DNA from: Actinomycetes bacterium
GTDB lineage: Bacteria > Actinomycetota > Acidimicrobiia > Acidimicrobiales > JAMCPL01
Direction: 5' to 3'
Assembly: GCA_021841005.1 (NCBI GenBank)
Contig: JAKBVZ010000036.1
Location: 1 to 64,000, forward strand
DNA length: 64,000 bases
Shown here: piece by piece, positions 58,081 to 64,000 of the stretch
How positions within the stretch are numbered: the stretch's first letter is position 1
Layout: each line of letters opens with the position of its first letter
The notes under the pieces: generated by a model
The model's database searches: none
The model's input: the letters and a program-made list of their open reading frames with translations, nothing else
What the model was told of the DNA's origin: nothing
Program-made: the position numbers and the translations under genes

Positions 58081-60042
58081 TTAGTAGCCAAGCTCCATGC
58101 TCTTCCCTATTTCCCTGGATTGCTCCGGCCCCATATGCAGCCTTAACCTGGTCTGACGAACCATTCTCTCCAGATCATTGGTCTCAGCCAACCGCGCCAA
58201 GGAAGACCTGGCCGCGCTCGGCTCATCATTGGCATATGCATTATCATCTGCGTCGATACCATGTGCCGGACCGCTTCCTGCGTCTCTTGCAGAACCTGGC
58301 AGATAGCCACTATTGGAGCACCAATAAGGGTCGGTAGTATGAAGATCCATGTGCTTACGGCCTTCCTGCAACCATCGGTCGGCATAGGCTTGGATGCTCT
58401 CCCTCGTTCGCGTCCAGACGGCCAACTCGACGGGATGAGCAGGCCGTGGCCCTATCCTCTCCATCCAGCTATTCACGACACCTGCAGACGTGACATCTAC
58501 GGATCGCGCAGGCGATCCTGCGACCCTGCCTGCTCCATCTTCAGGACTCTGTCCGGTACCTTGCATCTCGAGATGCCTACCGTAATCCACCATGGTTTGC
58601 TCCACTAGGATAGCCTTCCAGCGAGCAAAAGCGCTCTTTACCGAATGCAGCTCATGACGCTCTTCATGCACGCCCACTCGCATTTTCTTACCCGTGTTGT
58701 CCAGCACTGAATCCACCGTTTGCTCGATCTGCCCCAAAGACGCACCCTCTGTCAACGCACCGCTCCAAGCCCGCACAAGTTCCCTGCGGCATACTGGCAC
58801 GCCTCTCTCCGCGAGGGAGTCCAAGGCACGCATCCCAGCCTCAACCATCCTATTCGCGCTCTCCCCTACATCCGGCGAGCGCTGCGGAGACCTGTCCAAC
58901 ACCCCTTCGAGTTGCCTAGGTCCAAGCCCTCTGTGGATGGCGCGTTCTCTCCATGTGGCAACCAAGTCGTCTGCCGATATGGACAGATCCTTCTCCGGTC
59001 GAGTGGCCATTCCTGCGACATATCGGGCACGAGACGACGCGCCTGCACTGAGTCCGAAAGAATTCAGGCGATCGTGAATCTGTGCCTGCCGCGTGGAGAA
59101 TTCTTCTATCACATCTCGCGAAATGCCCTTGATGTCTGCCCTTCCTCTCACCGGCGTGTTCCACTCCACTCCAAGGCTGCTCGCCAGGTCATGACGCAAC
59201 ACTGCATGATAGAGTGCGTCTGCAGCACTCCTGTGCGCATAAAGCCCTCGCCCATCCAGCGCAGACCAATCCAGCGCAGACCAATCCAGCGCACCGGCCT
59301 GGATACCGCTCGGCCTGCCATGAGCGTCCGGCAAAATGATGCCGGCACCGGCGCCAGGCCCGTTGAGAGGTTCTCCGTCGCCGTAGCCGTCCAGGCCTAT
59401 ACCCGTGGTGTCGCCAACTTCGATATCCGTATCAGCACCCATGATCTTGACGGTGCCGCTGAATCCGATATTGGCCACCACCGAATGCGTATGCAGATGC
59501 GGATCGAGAGCGCGAGATGTCCTGTGTAGGAAACTTGCTCCCAGCGCGCCACCTGTGGGAAGGACCACCCTGCCCACACTGGTTTCCACCGACTCATTGG
59601 ACGCAATGTGATCGGGAAAACCCCGAGCATGACCACGCTGGCGCCGTACGGCCAGACCGTGCTCCTCCAGGTAAGAAAACGCCTCTGAAACAGCATGGAC
59701 GTGTCCCGACACGACCCGCTCAGCAACCTCTGTATCCCCCAGGGTAGCCAGCAGGCTGACCGATTTCGGTGCGCAAAAAGTAAGGTCAAATCCTACAACC
59801 TTGACCCTTCCCTGGTTCGCCGAGAGATTCCCGCCGAAAGGGTCACGGCCTGACAGCATCAGCCGCCATTCTTCGGGTGTCACGATACCGTCCAGTCCAA
59901 AGACTGCCATGCCGCGCCCTACCCATGACCCTAATGGCTCCACCTGCCTGTTCCCCAGCACGCCGGTAGGCAACAAGTAATAATCTGCTCTGCCGTAGCC
60001 CAGTTTCGATAGTCGTAGCACCCTTGGACCTCCAAGATGCAC
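58081..60042 (-). CDS. MobF/TrwC-type relaxase-domain protein, no helicase domain
   Basis: GFDLTFCAPKSVSLLATLGD; HRTSRALDPHLHTHSVVANI three-His motif; 653 aa only. Confidence 0.82.
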   Translation of the reverse strand: MHLGGPRVLRLSKLGYGRADYYLLPTGVLGNRQVEPLGSWVGRGMAVFGLDGIVTPEEWRLMLSGRDPFGGNLSANQGRVKVVGFDLTFCAPKSVSLLATLGDTEVAERVVSGHVHAVSEAFSYLEEHGLAVRRQRGHARGFPDHIASNESVETSVGRVVLPTGGALGASFLHRTSRALDPHLHTHSVVANIGFSGTVKIMGADTDIEVGDTTGIGLDGYGDGEPLNGPGAGAGIILPDAHGRPSGIQAGALDWSALDWSALDGRGLYAHRSAADALYHAVLRHDLASSLGVEWNTPVRGRADIKGISRDVIEEFSTRQAQIHDRLNSFGLSAGASSRARYVAGMATRPEKDLSISADDLVATWRERAIHRGLGPRQLEGVLDRSPQRSPDVGESANRMVEAGMRALDSLAERGVPVCRRELVRAWSGALTEGASLGQIEQTVDSVLDNTGKKMRVGVHEERHELHSVKSAFARWKAILVEQTMVDYGRHLEMQGTGQSPEDGAGRVAGSPARSVDVTSAGVVNSWMERIGPRPAHPVELAVWTRTRESIQAYADRWLQEGRKHMDLHTTDPYWCSNSGYLPGSARDAGSGPAHGIDADDNAYANDEPSAARSSLARLAETNDLERMVRQTRLRLHMGPEQSREIGKSMELGY

Positions 60043-60153
60043 AGTAGCATATTAGTATGGTTCATGTATCCTCATGGCATTACATAGCTAACTGTACAAC
60101 TGTAGCCATACAGCACCCGCCCCTTGAGGTAGGAGGAGCGTAACGACTGCTGA

Positions 60154-61131
60154 TTATCCAGAGATATAGCGATCCAGTACCCTTTGGGCAGCTTGACGGC
60201 CCAACCCTATGAGTTCCGGTGGTTCGACCACTTCGACGTAACCCCCCAACTGCAAGAGCAATCTTTCCAGGAATACGTGGCTACCTGCATAAATCGTTAC
60301 GACGAGGCTACCGTCCTCCCTCTCTTCGGCGGATTGGAGTGGGTATGATTCAATTACCGGCCTCGCTTCAGGTCGCACCAGCAGTGTCACCACCATGGAG
60401 TCAGGGGAAATAGCTAACGGCTCTACAAAAGTACCGGCAGCATCATCGAATGGCACTCCCGCTCGCAACCCATGGAGGTCCTGGCAGGCAGGTTCTCCGG
60501 TCGGCCAGGCAGCATGTATCCTAGACACCCTGAAACGCCTGGGGCCGTTGACCAGATGGCAGAATGCGTCCAGATACCATTGACCCTCGATAGACGACAG
60601 TGCCACTGGATCAATCGTGCGACTGGACATCTCGTCTCGCGAGAACGAATAGTACTCGATAGTGACCTTCTCCATCTTCTCGAGAGCTTCCTTGAGTACA
60701 CCGGTCAGGGCAGGTGAACCCTCGACATGCGCTCGAAGGGCACTGGTCTTCTCCCCTGTCGCCTTCTCCAACTTCTGAAGGACACCGGCAAGCACATCAT
60801 GGTCCTCCATGGTCGCCCACGACAGCATGGCCCTTGCCATGAGAATGAAGCCGAGTGCATCCTGGTATGTAAGGCGGCGCGGGCGCAGCAAGCCCAAGCC
60901 AGGGCTGGCCGATACCCGGTCGCCATCCACGATGATCTCCAGCAGCTGATCAGGTGTATAAGGAGGCCGGCCGCAGCATGCGGCCATTTCCAAGTCAGAT
61001 ACCAGCTCCTCTTCGTCCACCTCGAACTTCACGGCAAGCTCGGAGAGCGACATGGAACCCTTGCTCACAAGCGCCATCATGATCGCAGAGAGCCGCGTAA
61101 AACGGGGACCTGCCGCTGGGCGAGGACTCAA
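60154..61131 (-). CDS. WYL-domain transcriptional regulator (PafC-like)
   Basis: VTIEYYSFSRDEMSSRTIDPVALSSIEGQWYLDAFCHLVNGPRRFRVSRI. Confidence 0.82.
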   Translation of the reverse strand: MSPRPAAGPRFTRLSAIMMALVSKGSMSLSELAVKFEVDEEELVSDLEMAACCGRPPYTPDQLLEIIVDGDRVSASPGLGLLRPRRLTYQDALGFILMARAMLSWATMEDHDVLAGVLQKLEKATGEKTSALRAHVEGSPALTGVLKEALEKMEKVTIEYYSFSRDEMSSRTIDPVALSSIEGQWYLDAFCHLVNGPRRFRVSRIHAAWPTGEPACQDLHGLRAGVPFDDAAGTFVEPLAISPDSMVVTLLVRPEARPVIESYPLQSAEEREDGSLVVTIYAGSHVFLERLLLQLGGYVEVVEPPELIGLGRQAAQRVLDRYISG

Positions 61132-62132
61132 TGCGAGATCGACCTCTTCCCCGCTGTGCGCCCGGACATGGAGCGGAGCCTTGCCACCAGTCCATCGGTT
61201 ACCTCAGGTGGACCAAGGATCTTTGCGTGCACACCCATGGAGAGAACCCACGAATACAGCGCCTCAATATTGACTACGTCCAGAGAAAACACGGTACCGC
61301 CTTGAAGTCGCTCAACGACTTTTTCGGTACCCAGGTCGAGTTCGACTTCCGAAGCCATAGGATGGTCCACCAGCACTTCCACTTTGACAGGGTCACCTTC
61401 CGCCATCATCCACACAAAGTCGGCAGTACCATCCACCGGCACGTTGGCCTGATCATCCACCGGCACGTTGGCCTGATCATCATGCCCCTTATCCGGCTCC
61501 ATTCCAACTGTGACCTCTCCCTTAATGCGATCCAACCGGAAGGTACGGCGAGAGTGCTTGTCTATGTCCCAGGCCACAAGATACCAGTGACCCTTCACAA
61601 AATTTAGCGTCCCCGGCATCACATGACGAATCTTCTCCTGATAGCTGAATACGGTAGGCCGCTTTGTCACGATACCCTTGTAAAGTGTGTTCAATACGGC
61701 TCCTGCAGGCAAGCTTATGAATAGGTGCGCAGATGATGGCGAGCTGTAACACAATGTGCTATTATCGGGCTGCGATCTGACAGCCGCCAGCACCATGTTC
61801 AGTACAACCTGCTCGTTTGGGGTAAGGCCCAAGTCCTCGATGAAGTAATCTTCCTGCCTGATGCGGTACCCGAGCTTTGATGCATCCTCGGTCAACGGCT
61901 CTGTGCTCACCGGTATGCCTTCAGCGCTCAACAGATTCCGGTCTCTCTCGAACGCTTGTCGCCTGGCTTCGATACCTGTAGGATATCCAGGCACCTGGTC
62001 AGCTATGTTCTGCAGGGTAAGCGGGTACTTGGTGTTACTCAGTAGCAGCGTCAGATCGATCAACCTCTCCACACGGTCTACCTTGCCGGAAGCGGTGGCC
62101 GCTACTGCCGGATTCATGACACGCTCCTCCAT
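61128..62132 (-). CDS. WYL-domain transcriptional regulator (PafB-like)
   Basis: VDRVERLIDLTLLLSNTKYPLTLQNIADQVPGYP; VFSYQEKIRHVMPGTLNFVKGHWYLVAWDIDKHSRRTFRLDRI; 4-nt overlap with the next gene. Confidence 0.82.
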   Translation of the reverse strand: MEERVMNPAVAATASGKVDRVERLIDLTLLLSNTKYPLTLQNIADQVPGYPTGIEARRQAFERDRNLLSAEGIPVSTEPLTEDASKLGYRIRQEDYFIEDLGLTPNEQVVLNMVLAAVRSQPDNSTLCYSSPSSAHLFISLPAGAVLNTLYKGIVTKRPTVFSYQEKIRHVMPGTLNFVKGHWYLVAWDIDKHSRRTFRLDRIKGEVTVGMEPDKGHDDQANVPVDDQANVPVDGTADFVWMMAEGDPVKVEVLVDHPMASEVELDLGTEKVVERLQGGTVFSLDVVNIEALYSWVLSMGVHAKILGPPEVTDGLVARLRSMSGRTAGKRSISH

Positions 62133-62318
62133 ATTACACCTCCCCCAATAACTACCCTATACCTGCTGCAGCATCTCATTCAGGTTGGCAGGCGATCTAT
62201 CCGCATACTTGCTGATAGCCCGCACGCCCGTACATGTCTCTGTAGCCCAACTTGCCCGCAACGCCTTCGGCGCCACATGGTGGAACCCAGACCACTGACC
62301 GCCCCACGGACCACCACA

Positions 62319-62891
62319 TCAATTATACATCCTCATGGCGGCCTCCACCCCCTGGGAAAGGATGACCTCCAACGCGTCGGCAGCTATATGGACTCCATCA
62401 TTAAACTCGCGTCTGTGCATGCCACGAGGCCTGGAAAGCACGTAACCGGCGCCGGCTTCCCTGCTCCTCGGCTTTCCTATGCCTATCCTCACCCTCGTAA
62501 AGTCACTCGTATGCAAGTGCGCCTGGATGGACAGTATGCCGTTGTGGCCAGCAGCACCGCCTCCCACACTGATCTTCACCCTGCCTGGCTCTATGTCCAT
62601 CTCGTCATGCACCACGACGAGCGATGAGAAATCGTCCAACGCACACCTCCTCATAATAGAACGTACAGCGATCCCAGACGCGTTCATGTACACAAGGGGA
62701 ACCGCCAGAAGCACCGACCGGTCCGCCTCTTGGCCAGATATATTTACGTGCGTGCCTGCAATCCTGCATTTCGCGGCACGATCTCTTTTCATCTCCACGC
62801 CCAGACGGGTGGCCAGTATCTCTACGGCCAAAGCACCGGCATTGTGCCTAGTGCCCTCGAACTCGACACCGGGATTATTCAGCCCCACCAC
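62319..62891 (-). CDS. pth: Peptidyl-tRNA hydrolase
   Basis: VGLNNPGVEFEGTRHNAGALAVEIL; VVHDEMDIEPGRVKISVGGGAAGHNGILSI; GTG start likely. Confidence 0.92.
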   Translation of the reverse strand: MVGLNNPGVEFEGTRHNAGALAVEILATRLGVEMKRDRAAKCRIAGTHVNISGQEADRSVLLAVPLVYMNASGIAVRSIMRRCALDDFSSLVVVHDEMDIEPGRVKISVGGGAAGHNGILSIQAHLHTSDFTRVRIGIGKPRSREAGAGYVLSRPRGMHRREFNDGVHIAADALEVILSQGVEAAMRMYN

Positions 62892-63048
62892 TATTACGGT
62901 CGGACGAGTACCGGCATCGCCACTGGACTTCTTGAAACGCTTCAGCGCACTCTATCCATGCAGGCGTGCCGACACCAGCACGTTTGAAGATCGCAGGGAA
63001 TGTCCATCAGATATCCGGAGACGATCCTTACGCGGCCACATACCTGCT

Positions 63049-63702
63049 CTACCTGTCAGAGCTGTCGCTGCCGGACGTACCACCCTCCGCCTCACCGCCG
63101 AGTTCCGTTCCACCCTCGCCTCCCTCTGCGGCGATATCGCGCACTCCTTTCGGTACCATGCCAGCAACAACCAGGGCATCAGGATCGTTCTCCACCTCGA
63201 CGCCAGGCGGTACATTTATATCAGCCACCCTTAGGGCTCCGCCGACAGGCAGGGAGGTAATATCCAACTCCAAGGAGTGCGGGATCGAACCGGGTAAGGC
63301 TGCGACAGTGACGCTAAAGAGCTGCTGGTCCACAATGCCGCCCGCCATCTGCAAATGCGATGCATGCCCCGTCAAGGTCAGCGGTACCTCCACCGTCACC
63401 GGCTTGTCTGGATCGGTCACCTGGAAATCTATATGGATAGCGGTACCTTTAACCGGATGGCGCTGTATGTCCTTTGCCATCGCTGTATAGAATATCCCAT
63501 CGACCTCTAGGCGCAGCAGCGCGTTCAAGCCGACCTCTCCCTGCAATGCGGTCCTGAGCGCTTTTGCATCCACGTGCAACGCGTACGGACCCACGTCACG
63601 CCCGTAGAGAACCCCTGGAATCTTGCCCTCCCTGCGAAGTCGACGGCTCGATCTGCTTCCTGTTGCCCTGCCTGTTTCTGCTATCAAGGTTGTTTCAGCC
63701 AT
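63049..63702 (-). CDS. rplY: 50S ribosomal protein L25/general stress protein Ctc
   Basis: TGSRSSRRLRREGKIPGVLYGRDVGPYALHVDAKALRTAL; order prs-rplY-pth is conserved. Confidence 0.92.
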   Translation of the reverse strand: MAETTLIAETGRATGSRSSRRLRREGKIPGVLYGRDVGPYALHVDAKALRTALQGEVGLNALLRLEVDGIFYTAMAKDIQRHPVKGTAIHIDFQVTDPDKPVTVEVPLTLTGHASHLQMAGGIVDQQLFSVTVAALPGSIPHSLELDITSLPVGGALRVADINVPPGVEVENDPDALVVAGMVPKGVRDIAAEGGEGGTELGGEAEGGTSGSDSSDR

Positions 63703-63831
63703 AGTGTCAGCTATATTAGCTCAAAATCGATCACGCTCGATACGCCCCCGCTCGCCACCGAAACACCTAGTGGTCCGTCCCGTAAATGGCAGTTCCAAGC
63801 AACCTCCGGAAGTGAAACGACGCCCCGACCG

Positions 63832-64000
63832 TTACAGTGCGAGGTTGTCACCACCAAAGATCTCAGAAACAGACGTATCCTGGAATACCGCCTCGATAGC
63901 ATCTGCAATTAGCTTGGCCACAGACACTACACGCACCTTGGATATCATTTTTTCGTCAGAGATCGGAAGGGTATTGGTCACCACCACCTTCGATATGACG
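63832..64000 (-). CDS. prs: Ribose-phosphate pyrophosphokinase, C-terminal part (runs off the window end)
   Basis: Minus-strand translation VISKVVVTNTLPISDEKMISKVRVVSVAKLIADAIEAVFQDTSVSEIFGGDNLAL*. Confidence 0.9.
   Translation of the reverse strand, partial: VISKVVVTNTLPISDEKMISKVRVVSVAKLIADAIEAVFQDTSVSEIFGGDNLAL

Overview
Chromosomal window from what looks like a high-GC Gram-positive (actinobacterial) genome; taxonomy is inferred from gene content (CysO/CysM/Mec, paired WYL regulators, homodimeric AceE with separate E2/Lpd). Left ~15.6 kb: minus-strand cluster of secreted and pilin-like proteins (TIG protein, lipoprotein, two class-III-like prepilins, a giant PilX-like protein, LamG proteins). 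The rest is mostly housekeeping genes: tadA, sixA, cysM-cysO-mec, smpB, a lipB-lipA fusion with E2 and lpd, aceE, rnhA, thiE, lgt, an archaeal-type riboflavin synthase, an orphan MobF relaxase, two WYL regulators, pth, rplY and the 3' end of prs. Two tRNAs are visible: Ile-GAU and a short-variable-arm UAA tRNA. The most unusual signal is six unrelated pairs of 34-37 bp direct repeats, each separated by 35-38 bp of unique DNA (period 71-73 bp). Four of them sit at gene 3' ends (aceE, a methyltransferase, lgt, a tRNA). The geometry matches one repeat-spacer-repeat CRISPR unit, but the repeat sequence differs at every site and equals local DNA. That is what off-target Cas1-Cas2 (or another spacer-integrase-like) insertion would leave. 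The window is also rich in short minisatellites, including a 9-bp array with Shine-Dalgarno-like units that fills the sixA leader. Product names come from reading the translations; no database search was run.
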